Below, piece after piece: positions 54,033 through 64,000 of a stretch of DNA of 64,000 bases. This DNA is from Falsirhodobacter halotolerans (GTDB lineage Bacteria; Pseudomonadota; Alphaproteobacteria; Rhodobacterales; Rhodobacteraceae). Where the stretch lies: assembly GCF_022899245.1 (NCBI RefSeq), contig NZ_JALJAZ010000001.1, forward strand, positions 724,501 to 788,500. Direction: 5' to 3'. Under the pieces are notes generated by a model, which was not told the origin of the DNA, ran no database searches, and saw only the letters and a list, made by a program, of their open reading frames with translations. Numbering within the stretch: the stretch's first letter is position 1; every line of letters starts with the position of its first letter. The translations under genes and the position numbers were made by a program.

Positions 54033-55948
54033 CATCCATACCCGCCAGCCGGACGCGCCGTCGCGCGTGGCCCGCCATTCCCCGCCGCATGATCCTGCCC
54101 GCCGTCTTTCTGGGCGCGCTGATCCTGATCCCCTTTGCCGCGCCGCTGATCACCTCTGACAACCCGATCCAGATTTCCGTCCGCGACCGTCTGGCCGCGC
54201 CCAGTTGGGACCATTGGCTGGGGCAGGACGAATTCGGGCGCGACCGTCTGGCGCGTGTGCTCTATGGCGGGCAGGTGTCGCTGACGGTGGCCTTCGTCGC
54301 GACATCGGTCGCCTGCATCATCGGCACCTTGTTCGGGCTGATCGGCGCGTATTTCCGGGGGCCGTTCCAGTTCATCACCCGCCGTCTGTCGGATGTGGTC
54401 CTGTGCTTTCCGCCGATCCTGCTGGCACTTCTGGTCGTGACGCTGTTCGGGCCGGGGACGGGCACGCTGGTGTCGGTCCTGTCCATCCTGTATTTCCCGG
54501 CCTTTGCCCGCATCGCCTTTTCCGAAGCCGTGCGCGTGACCGCGCTGGATTTCGTCGAGGCGTCGCGCGCCTTGGGCACGCCATCGCGCCGGATCGTGTT
54601 CCGCACCATCCTGCCCAACATCGCGGGGCCGGTGTCGGTGCAGTATTCGCTGACGGCGGCGGCGGCGATCACCATCGAAAGCGGGCTGTCCTTTCTGGGC
54701 CTGGGCGTCGTGCCCCCCGCGCCAAGCTGGGGCCAGATGATCCGCGGCGCGCGGCAGTTCATGAATCAGGATCCGCTGGGCATCATCATCCCCTGCGTGG
54801 CGCTGACGCTGACCATCTATGCCATCAACTTCTTCTGCGACCGCCTGCGGGATACGTTGGACCCCAAGGGGAACGGCGGCGGCAAGGACGCGGTGTCGCG
54901 CCCCTCCTCTGGCGGGGCGGTCGCGGCGGCGCCCGATACGGTGGCCGCGATCCACGGCCTGCGGCTGGACATTCCGCGCCCCGGCCGCCCGGTGTCGGTG
55001 ATCGAGGATGTCAGCCTGACCCTGCGCGCCAATCAGTGCACCGCGCTGGTGGGGGAAAGCGGGTCGGGCAAGTCGCTGTCGTCGCTGGCGCTGATGGGGC
55101 TGCTGCCCTCCGGCATCCGTCAGGCGTCGGGCACCTTGTCCCTGCGCCGGAAATCGGGCGACATGGTCGATCTGGGCCGCCTGACCCCCCGTGAGTTGGA
55201 GGATGTGCGCGGCAACGACGTCGCCATGATCTTTCAGGAACCCATGACCAGTCTGAACCCGATCCACAAGGTCGGCGCGCAGATGACCGAGGCCATTCTG
55301 GCCCACCGCCCCATGGCGAAGGCCGCCGCGCGGGCGCGGGCGATCGAGCTTCTGACGCTGGTGGGCATCAACGAGCCGGAGCGCCGCTTCGACGGGTATC
55401 CGCACGAGATGTCGGGCGGGATGCGGCAGCGGGTGATGATCGCCATGGCGCTGTGCTGCGAGCCGCGCCTGCTGATCGCGGACGAACCCACCACCGCGCT
55501 GGACGTGACGATCCAGGCCGAGATCATCGAGCTGCTGCAACGCCTGCGCCACGAATATGCCGAAGGGCTGAGCCTTTTGTTCATCAGCCACAACCTGGGC
55601 GTGGTGGCCGAGATCGCCGACCGTGTGGCCGTGATGTATTCCGGTCAGATCGTGGAGGAGGGACCGGCGAAGGACATTCTGAACGATCCGCACCACCCCT
55701 ATACCCGCGCGCTGCTGGAAAGCATGCCCTCCAGCCATGAGGAGATGCATTCGGCCCGGGGCGACCGGCTTCTGGCCGTCGCAGGGACGCCGCCATTGCC
55801 GGATCGCCGTCCGTCGGGCTGCACCTTCCGCGACCGCTGCCCCATCGCCATCGACGCCTGCGCCGGCATCCGGCCCGACCTGTCGGGTCCGGGGGACCGC
55901 CGCGTCCGCTGCATCCGTGCGCCCGAAGCCGGAAAGGACGCCGCATGA
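54029..55948 (+). CDS. ABC transporter permease-ATPase fusion (DppC-DppD)
   Basis: Single frame of 639 residues. Residues about 1-285 are a DppC-type permease (GQDEFGRDRLARVLYGG, EASRALGTPSRRIVFR, SFLGLGVVPPAPSWG). A Gly/Ala-rich linker leads to an ATPase from about residue 305: Walker A LVGESGSGKSLSSLALMGLL, EPMTSLNPIHKVG, signature MSGGMRQRVMIAMAL, Walker B LIADEPTTALD, and a C-terminal CxxxxxC peptide-family tail (GCTFRDRCPIAIDAC). Such fusions are known in this transporter family. Confidence 0.93.
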   Translation: MTSIPASRTRRRAWPAIPRRMILPAVFLGALILIPFAAPLITSDNPIQISVRDRLAAPSWDHWLGQDEFGRDRLARVLYGGQVSLTVAFVATSVACIIGTLFGLIGAYFRGPFQFITRRLSDVVLCFPPILLALLVVTLFGPGTGTLVSVLSILYFPAFARIAFSEAVRVTALDFVEASRALGTPSRRIVFRTILPNIAGPVSVQYSLTAAAAITIESGLSFLGLGVVPPAPSWGQMIRGARQFMNQDPLGIIIPCVALTLTIYAINFFCDRLRDTLDPKGNGGGKDAVSRPSSGGAVAAAPDTVAAIHGLRLDIPRPGRPVSVIEDVSLTLRANQCTALVGESGSGKSLSSLALMGLLPSGIRQASGTLSLRRKSGDMVDLGRLTPRELEDVRGNDVAMIFQEPMTSLNPIHKVGAQMTEAILAHRPMAKAAARARAIELLTLVGINEPERRFDGYPHEMSGGMRQRVMIAMALCCEPRLLIADEPTTALDVTIQAEIIELLQRLRHEYAEGLSLLFISHNLGVVAEIADRVAVMYSGQIVEEGPAKDILNDPHHPYTRALLESMPSSHEEMHSARGDRLLAVAGTPPLPDRRPSGCTFRDRCPIAIDACAGIRPDLSGPGDRRVRCIRAPEAGKDAA

Positions 55949-56916
55949 CCGCCCTTTTGGACGTGAAATCCCTGAACAAGCATTACCCCGTGGGCCGCAA
56001 GGGCCTGTTCGGCAAGGGGCGGATGCAGGTGCTGCGCGATGTCAGCCTGACCGTCGCCCCCGGCGAAGTATTGGGGCTGGTGGGGGAAAGCGGTTCGGGC
56101 AAAAGCACGATCGGCAAGGCAGTTCTGCGCCTGATCGACAGCGACAGCGCGGGGATGACCTTTGACGGGCATGACCTGACCCGCATCTCCTCGGCCGATC
56201 TGCGGCGGTTGCGCAAGGACATGCAGATCATCTTCCAGGACCCCTATGCCAGTCTGGACCCGCGCAAGACCATCCGCGCGACCCTGGCCGAGGCGCTGGA
56301 CACGCACCGCCTGCACATGGGCGACGCGCGGCAGGCCCGGCTGGAGGCGCTGATGCGGATGGTCGGGCTGAACCCCGATTTCCTCGACCGCTATCCGCAT
56401 GAATTTTCCGGCGGGCAGCGGCAGCGGATCGGCATCGCGCGGGCGCTGGCGGTGGAGCCGAAATTCATCGTCTGCGACGAGGCGGTGTCGGCGCTGGACG
56501 TGTCCATTCAGGCGCAGGTGCTGAACCTGCTGGCCGATCTGCGGCAAAGCCAGGGCATCTCGCTTTTGTTCATCAGCCACGATCTGTCGGTGGTCCGCTA
56601 TATCTCGGACCGGATCATGGTGCTGTATCTGGGCCGCGTGATGGAGGTGGGGCCGGCGGATGCGGTGCATTTCGCGCCGCAGCACCCCTATACCGCCGCA
56701 CTGGTGTCCGCCGAACCCAGCCTTGCGCGGTCTTCGTCCCGCATCCGGCTGGAGGGGGAGATCCCGTCCCCCCTGACCCCGCCTTCGGGCTGCGTGTTCC
56801 GCACACGCTGCCCCTTTGCCATCCCCGCCTGCGGGGCAGGGGTGCCCGAATTGCGGCCCGCGGGCGACGGACGCCTGAAGGCCTGCATCCGCGACGACAT
56901 TTCCACAGGAGAGTAG
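55945..56916 (+). CDS. ABC transporter ATPase, DppF type
   Basis: Cytoplasmic ATPase of 323 residues. Walker A is LVGESGSGKSTIGKAVLRL, the signature FSGGQRQRIGIARAL, Walker B IVCDEAVSALDVS, and the C-terminal tail has CVFRTRCPFAIPAC. It pairs with the ATPase half of the upstream fusion. The start overlaps that gene (ATGA), and the stop is followed one base later by the hydrolase gene. Confidence 0.94.
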   Translation: MTALLDVKSLNKHYPVGRKGLFGKGRMQVLRDVSLTVAPGEVLGLVGESGSGKSTIGKAVLRLIDSDSAGMTFDGHDLTRISSADLRRLRKDMQIIFQDPYASLDPRKTIRATLAEALDTHRLHMGDARQARLEALMRMVGLNPDFLDRYPHEFSGGQRQRIGIARALAVEPKFIVCDEAVSALDVSIQAQVLNLLADLRQSQGISLLFISHDLSVVRYISDRIMVLYLGRVMEVGPADAVHFAPQHPYTAALVSAEPSLARSSSRIRLEGEIPSPLTPPSGCVFRTRCPFAIPACGAGVPELRPAGDGRLKACIRDDISTGE

Positions 56917-56917
56917 G

Positions 56918-57730
56918 ATGACCACCGCGAAACTGAAGATGGCCGAACTGACCAGCGAGGAGGCCCGCCAATACCTGACCGACGAGGCGGTGATCCTTCT
57001 GCCCATGGGGTCGTTGGAAGATCAGGGCACCCATGCGCCGATGGGCGATTATCTGGGCGCGGAATGCGTGGCGCTGGACATTGCCCGCGCGGCCCGCGCC
57101 GAAGGGGTGCCGACCTTCGTCGCCCCGCCGGTGCCGTTCGGCGGCGCGGATTATTTCGGATCGTCCCATGGCGGGATCGCCATCGAACAGGCGACGCTGA
57201 CGGCGCTGATCAACGACATGATCGCCAGCCTGGCCCGCCACGGGCTGACCAAGGTTCTGATCATCAACGGCCATGGCGGCAACGTGCAGGCCATCAACGA
57301 GGTGACGCAGAACTGGCGCCGCAAGAACGGGATGTTCGTGGCGTCGATGTATCTGTGGCAAATCAGCTATGAGCTTTTGAAGGACATTCTGGGGCCGGAG
57401 CAGGCGGCTCGCGCGTCCGGCCACGGGGGCGATCCACTGACCTCCATCGGGCTGCATTATTATCCCGACATCCTGCGGATGGATCTGCGGCAGGCCCCGC
57501 CCAAGGACCGCAAGGTCATGGGCATGGACGTGGCCGGCATGTCGGCCATCAAATACGACGGCGCGCGGATCCAGGTCCCGATCGAGGCGATCGAGAGCGC
57601 GCCGCATGGCGTCTGGGGCGGTGATCCGGTCCATGCCTCGGCCGAGACGGGCCGCGCGCTGTCGGACCGGCTGGTGAAGATCGGGGCGGGGTTCATCCGC
57701 GATCACGTGGCCAAGGGCTTCGCCGGGTAA
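56918..57730 (+). CDS. creatininase-family amidohydrolase with altered metal site
   Basis: Protein of 270 residues of the creatininase/MftE superfamily, which hydrolyses amides or cyclic amides at a two-metal centre. LLPMGSLEDQGTHAPMGDYLGAE gives E34, H39 and D44, and NGHGGN gives H119. The position after the Glu, normally EQH, reads EDQ, so the metal-binding His is Gln36. It is encoded last in the importer operon, implying that it acts on the imported compound. Its stop is two bases from the convergent LysR stop. Confidence 0.85.
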   Translation: MTTAKLKMAELTSEEARQYLTDEAVILLPMGSLEDQGTHAPMGDYLGAECVALDIARAARAEGVPTFVAPPVPFGGADYFGSSHGGIAIEQATLTALINDMIASLARHGLTKVLIINGHGGNVQAINEVTQNWRRKNGMFVASMYLWQISYELLKDILGPEQAARASGHGGDPLTSIGLHYYPDILRMDLRQAPPKDRKVMGMDVAGMSAIKYDGARIQVPIEAIESAPHGVWGGDPVHASAETGRALSDRLVKIGAGFIRDHVAKGFAG

Positions 57731-57732
57731 CC

Positions 57733-58650
57733 TTACGTCTCCATGAAGGTGACATAGCGGGGATGGGCCGCCGCCCATTCCCGTGCCGCCTGACGGGCCA
57801 GTTCCAGAAGGCTTTCGGATTGTTGCTTGCGCGCGCGGTTCATGTGGACGCAGCGCGTGACCAGCGGGGCAAGTTGCACCGTCGCCGGGATTTCGGTCAG
57901 AAGGCCGGTCGTCAGCTCCATCTCCACCGCCGCCAGGGGAATGGCGGACACGCCATAGCCCGCGCGCACCATGTCGCAGATATTGCCCAGCGAATTGCCG
58001 GTGTGCCGCGCGTTCGGGCGGCGGCGCAACTCCTCGACCATGTCGGCCACGGGGCGGAACAGCGGTGAGGTGTGGGGATAAAGGATCAGGGGATAGCCCC
58101 GGATCTCGTCCGGGGTCAGCGCGCGGGAGATCTGGCCCGCCACGTCGGGCCGCGCGACCCATCCCACGCGAAACTGCACCGAGAAGCTGTTCGCGATCTG
58201 CGGCAGGCCCGCCTCGCCGGTCACGAAGGCCATGTCCAGCGTGCCGTTGCGCATCAGTTCCTTCAGATCGACATTGGAGGCGGAGTGGAAATCCACGAGC
58301 CCGATATCGGGATCGGCCGACACCTTGCGCCGCAGCGTCGCCCCCCAGGTGTTGGTGACCATTCCAACCATGCCGATCGTATAACGTTTCTTTCGCCCCG
58401 CGCGCAGCCGCCCCGTCAGCGCCTCGGACAAAGACAGGAACGTCTCGGCGTATTCGGCGACTTCATGGCCTTGTTCGGTCAGGGCGAAGGTGGGGGAATC
58501 GCGGTTGATCAGCGGCACGCCGAACGCATCCTCCAACCCTGAAATCCTTGCGGAAACAGCCGGTTGCGTCAGGCCGATCCGGTCGGCCACCTTCTGGAAA
58601 CTTTGCAGGCGCGTCAGCCAATAGAACGCCTCGATCTGCTTGAAGTTCAT
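57733..58650 (-). CDS. LysR-family transcriptional regulator
   Basis: Regulator of 305 residues. The N-terminal helix-turn-helix is FYWLTRLQSFQKVADRIGLTQPAVSARISGLEDAFGVPLINR, and the effector-binding domain follows (IGMVGMVTNTWGATLRR, MAFVTGEAGLP). It is divergent from the hydroxyacid dehydrogenase gene and convergent with the hydrolase gene, and likely controls one or both flanking operons in response to the substrate. Confidence 0.92.
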   Translation of the reverse strand: MNFKQIEAFYWLTRLQSFQKVADRIGLTQPAVSARISGLEDAFGVPLINRDSPTFALTEQGHEVAEYAETFLSLSEALTGRLRAGRKKRYTIGMVGMVTNTWGATLRRKVSADPDIGLVDFHSASNVDLKELMRNGTLDMAFVTGEAGLPQIANSFSVQFRVGWVARPDVAGQISRALTPDEIRGYPLILYPHTSPLFRPVADMVEELRRRPNARHTGNSLGNICDMVRAGYGVSAIPLAAVEMELTTGLLTEIPATVQLAPLVTRCVHMNRARKQQSESLLELARQAAREWAAAHPRYVTFMET

Positions 58651-58787
58651 GTCGTCTCATCCCTCCGGGGGCCCGCGCCGATCATAGAATTTATTTATGA
58701 ACCCGACCATTATTTTTGCTTTGACGGTTCGGGGCAACCCGCCGTTCCATGGGCGCAACACATTCGACATTCCGAAGGACCGACCCG
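58651..58787. promoter_or_regulatory. divergent LysR / dehydrogenase control region
   Basis: 137 bases with a marked AT-rich patch (about 58683-58720). The minus strand has a -10-like TATGAT near it, and the plus strand a TTGACG -35-like element about 70 bases before the dehydrogenase start. A LysR site is expected here, but I cannot assign one precisely. Confidence 0.45.
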
Positions 58788-59717
58788 ATGCATGTTGCCG
58801 TCTATCTCCCCAGCGATGAAAAGACCAAGGACTGGTGCCAGATGCTGGGCGACCTGATGCCCGACTGGTCGTTCGAGCCGATGAAGACGGTGAAGGACCC
58901 CGAGGCCATCACCTATACCGTCGTGTGGCGGCCGCCCACGGGGGGGATGACGGGGTTTTCCAACCTCAAGGCGGTGGTGTCGATCGGCGCGGGGATCGAC
59001 CACGTTCTGGCGGACGAGGATCTGCCGGATGTGCCGATCATCCGCACCGTGGGCCGCGACCTGACGCAGCGGATGAAGGAATACGTGGCGCTGCATGTGC
59101 TGCGCCATCACCGCGCGCTGCCCGCCCTGCAGGCCAGCCAGGCGAAGGGGAAATGGGAACCGGTCATCGTGCCGCCCGCCACGGGCCGCCGCGTGGGCAT
59201 CATGGGTCTGGGCAATCTGGGCGCCGAGGCGGCGAAGCTGCTGGCCACCATCGGTTTCGACGTGGTCGGTTGGTCGCGCAGCCCAAAGGAGATCGAGGGC
59301 ATCCGCACTTTCGCCGGGAAGGATCAGTTCGGCGCGTTTCTGAACGGCACCGAAATCCTGGTCTGCCTGCTGCCCCTGACCGAAGACACGCGCGGCATCC
59401 TGAATGCCGACACCTTCAACCGCCTGCCACGCGGGGCAAGCGTCATCAACGCGGCGCGGGGGCCGCATCTGGTGGATGCCGACCTTCTGGGGGCGCTCGC
59501 CTCGGGTCAGATCGCGGGGGCCACGCTGGACGTGTTCCATGTCGAACCGCTGCCCGCCGAACATCCGTTCTGGTACCATCCGCAGATCACCGTGACGCCG
59601 CATGTGGCCTCGTTGATCGACGCGCCGACCGGCAGCCGCATCATCGCCAAGAACCTGCGCGAATTCGAAAAGACCGGCACCGTCGCGGATCTGGCCGACG
59701 GCAAGCGCGGCTACTGA
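58788..59717 (+). CDS. D-2-hydroxyacid dehydrogenase, glyoxylate/hydroxypyruvate reductase A-like
   Basis: NAD(P)-dependent dehydrogenase of 309 residues. VGIMGLGNLGAEAAKLL is the Rossmann motif. The catalytic Arg is in NAARGPHLVD, the Glu in DVFHVEPLP and the His in VTPHVASLI. The protein resembles GhrA in length and order. The start at 58788 follows GAAGGA. It probably interconverts a 2-keto acid and 2-hydroxy acid from the catabolised compound; it precedes the second ABC importer by 42 bases. Confidence 0.88.
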   Translation: MHVAVYLPSDEKTKDWCQMLGDLMPDWSFEPMKTVKDPEAITYTVVWRPPTGGMTGFSNLKAVVSIGAGIDHVLADEDLPDVPIIRTVGRDLTQRMKEYVALHVLRHHRALPALQASQAKGKWEPVIVPPATGRRVGIMGLGNLGAEAAKLLATIGFDVVGWSRSPKEIEGIRTFAGKDQFGAFLNGTEILVCLLPLTEDTRGILNADTFNRLPRGASVINAARGPHLVDADLLGALASGQIAGATLDVFHVEPLPAEHPFWYHPQITVTPHVASLIDAPTGSRIIAKNLREFEKTGTVADLADGKRGY

Positions 59718-59759
59718 CATCAAGGTCGAAACGGCCATACCCCAACAGGAGAGACGTTC

Positions 59760-60797
59760 ATGAAAACCATTCTGTCCGCGGCGATCCTTGCCGCCGCCAC
59801 CGCCGCCCCCCTCTCTGCGCAGGATCTGACGGGCAACCTGACCATCGCGTCCTATACCGGCATCTTTCAGGACAAATACACCGCCGCCGTGATCGATCCG
59901 TTCCTGGCCGAACATCCGGGCCTGACGGTCACCTATGCCAGCGCGCGGGGATCGGCGGATCAGCTGGGCGCGTTGCGCGCGCAGGCGAATGACCCGCAAC
60001 TGGATGTCGTGCTCTTTGACGTGACAACCGCGTTGATCGGAAACAAGGAGGGGCTCTTGGCCCCGCTGACGGTCGAGGATGTCCCGAACCTGGCCGATCT
60101 GGTGCCCGAGGCAACGGTGCAGGAAGGCTACGGCCCCGCCGTGACCTTCGACAACGAGGTCATCATCTACAACACCGATCTGGTGCAGGGCACGCCGGAG
60201 TCGCTCGAGGTGCTGTGGGATCCGCAATATGCGGGCAAGCTGGCGGTGACCTCGATGCCCAGCATTCTGGGAACGGGGCTGATGGTCATGACCTCGTCCA
60301 TGCTGGGCGAGGATTATACCCAAGGCGTGGACCAGTCGATCGAGAAGCTGGCCGAACTGGCCCCCGCTGTGCAGACCTTCGACCCCAAGCCCGACAGTTA
60401 CACCCTTGTCCTGAACGGGACGGTGGCCATGGCCACGGGGTGGAACGCGCGCGCCCAGACCTATTCCAACGATGCGGATGGCAAACTGGGGGTGATGACC
60501 CCGAAAGAGGGGACGGTCCTTCAGATCAACACCATCAATCTGGTGGAGGGGGCGAAGAACCCCGACGCGGCGAAGGCCTTCATCGATTACGCCCTGTCGC
60601 CCGAAGCGCAGGCGGCCTTCACCGAAGCGATGTATTATTCGCCCACCAACGCCAAGGCGCAACCGAGCGAGGACGCCCGTGCGCGCACCGTCTTCGGCCA
60701 GATGGACCAGACGCTGCCGCTGGACTGGACCTGGGTCGCCACGCAGAACGACCGTTGGAACGCGATGTGGAAGCGTCGCATCATCTCGGCCAACTGA
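59760..60797 (+). CDS. ABC transporter substrate-binding protein, spermidine/putrescine type
   Basis: Periplasmic protein of 345 residues with a Sec signal (MKTILSAAILAAATAAPLSAQ). TIASYTGIFQDKYTAAVIDPF, YGPAVTFDNEVIIYNTDLV and the C-terminal ALSPEAQAAFTEAMYYSPTN are typical of PotD/PotF-like or Fe-type extracellular binding proteins. The ligand is not evident; related proteins bind polyamines, opines and other small organic molecules. An AGGAGAG ribosome site precedes it. Confidence 0.88.
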   Translation: MKTILSAAILAAATAAPLSAQDLTGNLTIASYTGIFQDKYTAAVIDPFLAEHPGLTVTYASARGSADQLGALRAQANDPQLDVVLFDVTTALIGNKEGLLAPLTVEDVPNLADLVPEATVQEGYGPAVTFDNEVIIYNTDLVQGTPESLEVLWDPQYAGKLAVTSMPSILGTGLMVMTSSMLGEDYTQGVDQSIEKLAELAPAVQTFDPKPDSYTLVLNGTVAMATGWNARAQTYSNDADGKLGVMTPKEGTVLQINTINLVEGAKNPDAAKAFIDYALSPEAQAAFTEAMYYSPTNAKAQPSEDARARTVFGQMDQTLPLDWTWVATQNDRWNAMWKRRIISAN

Positions 60798-60798
60798 G

Positions 60799-61847
<1,049 letters not shown>

Positions 61848-61851
<4 letters not shown>

Positions 61852-62720
61852 TGGCCTTCGCCCCCCCCGGAACCGCGACCCGCTGGACGCCGTGGCTGCT
61901 CATGGCGCCCGTGCTGTGCGTGCTGTCGATCAGCTTCATCGCGCCGATGATCTGGCTGTTCCGCATGTCGCTGAACATTTCGGATTACGGCGCGATCGTG
62001 CAGGCGGTCAGCTTCGACACCTATGTCGCGATCCTGAGCGACAGCTACTATCTCGACCTGTTGGGCCGCACGCTGAAGCTGGCCGTGACCTGTTCGGTCA
62101 TTGCGCTGCTTTTGGCCTATCCCATGGCGCTGTTCCTGTCGCGCACCACATCGCGGTGGAAGACGGTGCTGACGGTTCTGGCCGCATCCCCGCTTCTGGT
62201 GTCGGCGGTGGTGCGGTCCTTTGGCTGGATGGTCACGCTGGGCAATGACGGGGTGGTGAACTCGCTTCTGCTGCATCTGGGCGTGCTGTCCGCCCCGGTG
62301 CAGCTGGTCAACAACTATACCGGCGTGGTGATCGGCCTGTCCGAGGCGATCATGCCCTATATGTTCCTGACGATCATGGCTGGACTTGGCCGTCTGGACC
62401 CCCGGTTGGACGAGGCGGCGCAATCGCTGGGCGCGCCGCCCCACGTCGTGTTTTTCCGCGTGACGCTGCCGCTGACGGTGCCTGCCATCATCGCGGCGCT
62501 GACCATCGGGTTCGTGCTGTCGATCTCGTCCTATATCACGCCGTCGCTTCTGGGCGGGGGCCGGGTGTTCCTGCTGGCGACCGAGGTGTTCGACCTTGCG
62601 CTTCTGACGCTGGACTGGCCGACCGCCGCCGCGCTGGCCTTCCTGATGCTGGCGATGTTCCTGATCGCGATGACGGTGACCGCGCTGTTCATCCGCTCTC
62701 TCACGAAGGTGCGCACATGA
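61848..62720 (+). CDS. ABC transporter permease, PotB type
   Basis: Membrane permease of 290 residues with six predicted helices. The N-terminal [21 protein letters not shown] and the EAA loop [22 protein letters not shown] are typical of PotB-like subunits. It overlaps both neighbours by four bases. Confidence 0.92.
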
Positions 62721-63508
62721 CCCGTTTCATCGGCATCCTTGCCCGCATCTATGTCATCGGCGTCTTCGGGTTCGTCTTCGTGCCGCTGTTCATCGTGTTC
62801 ATCATGTCGTTCAGCGCCGACGCCTATCTGTCCTTCCCCCCGTCGGGGTGGAGCCTCAGGTGGTATGGCGAGGTTCTGAACAATCAGGGCTTCATGGTGG
62901 GCCTGAAGAACTCGGTCATCATTGCGGTGATCGTGGCGGTCCTCAGCCTCGTGCTGGGTTTGCCCGCCGCCTATGCGCTGGTGCGGCTGGAGTTTCGGGG
63001 GCGCGAGTTTCTGCGCAACCTGATCCTTGCGCCCCTGGTCCTGCCATCGATGATGCTGGGCCTGGGCATCCTGATGGTCTTCACCCCCGCCGGTCTGGTC
63101 GCGACCTTTCCGGGGCTGGTTCTGGCGCATCTGGTGATGACCCTGCCGTTTTCGGTGCGCATCCTGCAGACGAGCCTTGGGAACTTGGGGCAGGACGTGG
63201 AACATGCGGCGATGACGCTGGGCGCGCGGCCATTGCAGGTGTTCACCCGCATCACGCTGCCGCGTCTGATGCCGGGGATCGTCGCCTCCTCGGCCATCGC
63301 CGCCATCATGTCCTTTGACGAGATTGTCCTGTCGCTGTTCCTTGTCGGTCCGCGCCTGACGACGCTGCCCGTGGCGCTTTACCGCTATGTGGACGAACGG
63401 ACGGATCCGATGGTGGCGGTGCTGGCGGTGCTGCTGATCGCGGTGTCGCTGGGAATGGTTCTGCTGATCGAACGCACGGTCGGTTTCACGAAAGCCTTCG
63501 GGCGTTAA
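62717..63508 (+). CDS. ABC transporter permease, PotC type
   Basis: Membrane permease of 263 residues. [36 protein letters not shown] is the PotC-like start, and the EAA loop is [23 protein letters not shown]. Last membrane part of the second importer; it is followed after ten bases by the RraA-like gene with an AAGGAGAG ribosome site. Confidence 0.92.
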   Translation: MTRFIGILARIYVIGVFGFVFVPLFIVFIMSFSADAYLSFPPSGWSLRWYGEVLNNQGFMVGLKNSVIIAVIVAVLSLVLGLPAAYALVRLEFRGREFLRNLILAPLVLPSMMLGLGILMVFTPAGLVATFPGLVLAHLVMTLPFSVRILQTSLGNLGQDVEHAAMTLGARPLQVFTRITLPRLMPGIVASSAIAAIMSFDEIVLSLFLVGPRLTTLPVALYRYVDERTDPMVAVLAVLLIAVSLGMVLLIERTVGFTKAFGR

Positions 63509-63518
63509 GGAGAGAGTT

Positions 63519-64000
63519 ATGAGCTACAAGATCAACCCGATGCCCGAACAGATCCCGCAGGCCGATCTGGACCTGCTGGCGCAATGTGAAACGGCGACGA
63601 TGGGCCATTGGCGCCAGTTCGGGTTCCTGTCGCGCCAGATCCAGCCGCTGATCCCGCGCCGCCGGGTGGTGGGCACGGCGGTAACCATCGCCATTCCGGG
63701 GCCGGATTCGACGCTGCTGCACCATCTGCTGTCGTTGATCCGTCCGGGCGATTTCGTCATCGTGGATCGCCTGCACGACGACCGCTATGCCTGCTGGGGC
63801 GGGGGCGTGACGGTGGGGGCCAAGGCGGCCGGGGCCGTCGGCGCGGCGGTGGACGGCCCGTGCACCGACCTTGAGGAGATCGAGGCCTCGGACTTCCCCA
63901 TGTGGTGCCGTGGCATCTCGCCCATCACCACGCGGCTTTACGACATCGGCGGGGCGATCAACGTGCCGGTGTCCTGCGGCAACACCGTCGTCATGCCGGG
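63519..64000 (+). CDS. RraA-like protein, 5' part only
   Basis: At least 160 residues; the gene runs off the right edge. VVGTAVTIAIPGPD, RPGDFVIVDRLHDD and CWGGGVTVGAKAAGAVGAAVDG are RraA-fold features shared with HMG/CHA aldolases and oxaloacetate decarboxylases. The catalytic RD pair after DG reads TD here (DGPCTDLEEIE), so the Arg is missing and the activity is uncertain. The ATG at 63519 follows AAGGAGAG. Probably the last or next enzyme of the same operon. Confidence 0.8.
   Translation, partial: MSYKINPMPEQIPQADLDLLAQCETATMGHWRQFGFLSRQIQPLIPRRRVVGTAVTIAIPGPDSTLLHHLLSLIRPGDFVIVDRLHDDRYACWGGGVTVGAKAAGAVGAAVDGPCTDLEEIEASDFPMWCRGISPITTRLYDIGGAINVPVSCGNTVVMP

Overview
The window is GC-rich, densely coding DNA from an alphaproteobacterium, most likely of the Rhodobacteraceae/Paracoccaceae. 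This rests on the aerobic (CobG-type) cobalamin cluster with a BluE-type threonine kinase (a gene known from Rhodobacter), the gluconate dehydrogenase trio and the many ATGA/GTGA stop-start overlaps. No tRNA, rRNA, CRISPR array, insertion sequence, integrase or origin was recognised.

Layout. 0-3.1 kb: 3' end of rfbC, then rfbB-rfbD-rfbA (dTDP-L-rhamnose precursor synthesis). 3.2-6.5 kb: a Nudix hydrolase, a PiT phosphate transporter and, convergent, an Nramp-fold transporter lacking the canonical metal motifs. 6.7-10.6 kb: a gluconate-dehydrogenase-like operon (Tat-exported gamma subunit, GMC flavoprotein, triheme cytochrome c) ending in a strong terminator. 10.6-17.3 kb (minus): a thiamin operon behind a TPP riboswitch, thiD-thiO-thiS-thiG-thiE-thiF-thiY-tenA-thiX. 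It makes the thiazole, couples it to the pyrimidine and salvages pyrimidine; thiC and the ATPase thiZ are not in the window. 17.5-19.7 kb: periplasmic sulfurtransferase, YeeE/YedE-type sulfur-compound transporter and a 54-residue protein.

19.7-46.8 kb is dominated by cobalamin synthesis. A cobalamin riboswitch at about 39.3 kb heads a minus-strand run DUF1636-cobW-cobN-cobG-cobH-cobI-cobJ-cobL-cobE-cobM-cobB-cobA-cobF, which runs without a clear break into a MarR regulator and a tripartite RND efflux pump. cobK lies inside this run on the opposite strand, overlapping its neighbours at both ends. Divergently come cobO-cobQ; then cobC-cbiB-bluE-phosphatase (minus) and cobP-cobT-cobS (plus). Together these cover uroporphyrinogen III to cobalamin, except for the small cobaltochelatase subunits CobS/CobT, the Co(II) reductase and BluB, which are not seen.

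46.9-64 kb is a catabolic-looking accessory region: DeoR regulator, SDR dehydrogenase, two overlapping class III aminotransferases, a dipeptide/nickel-type ABC importer with a permease-ATPase fusion, a creatininase-family hydrolase, a LysR regulator, a GhrA-like 2-hydroxyacid dehydrogenase, a spermidine/putrescine-type ABC importer and the start of an RraA-like protein. I could not name its substrate, and it is the best candidate here for an undescribed pathway. The most striking DNA-level signals are a 39-bp palindrome inside cobS, the overlapping divergent start codons of cobL and cobK, and inverted repeats around the start of the first aminotransferase gene.
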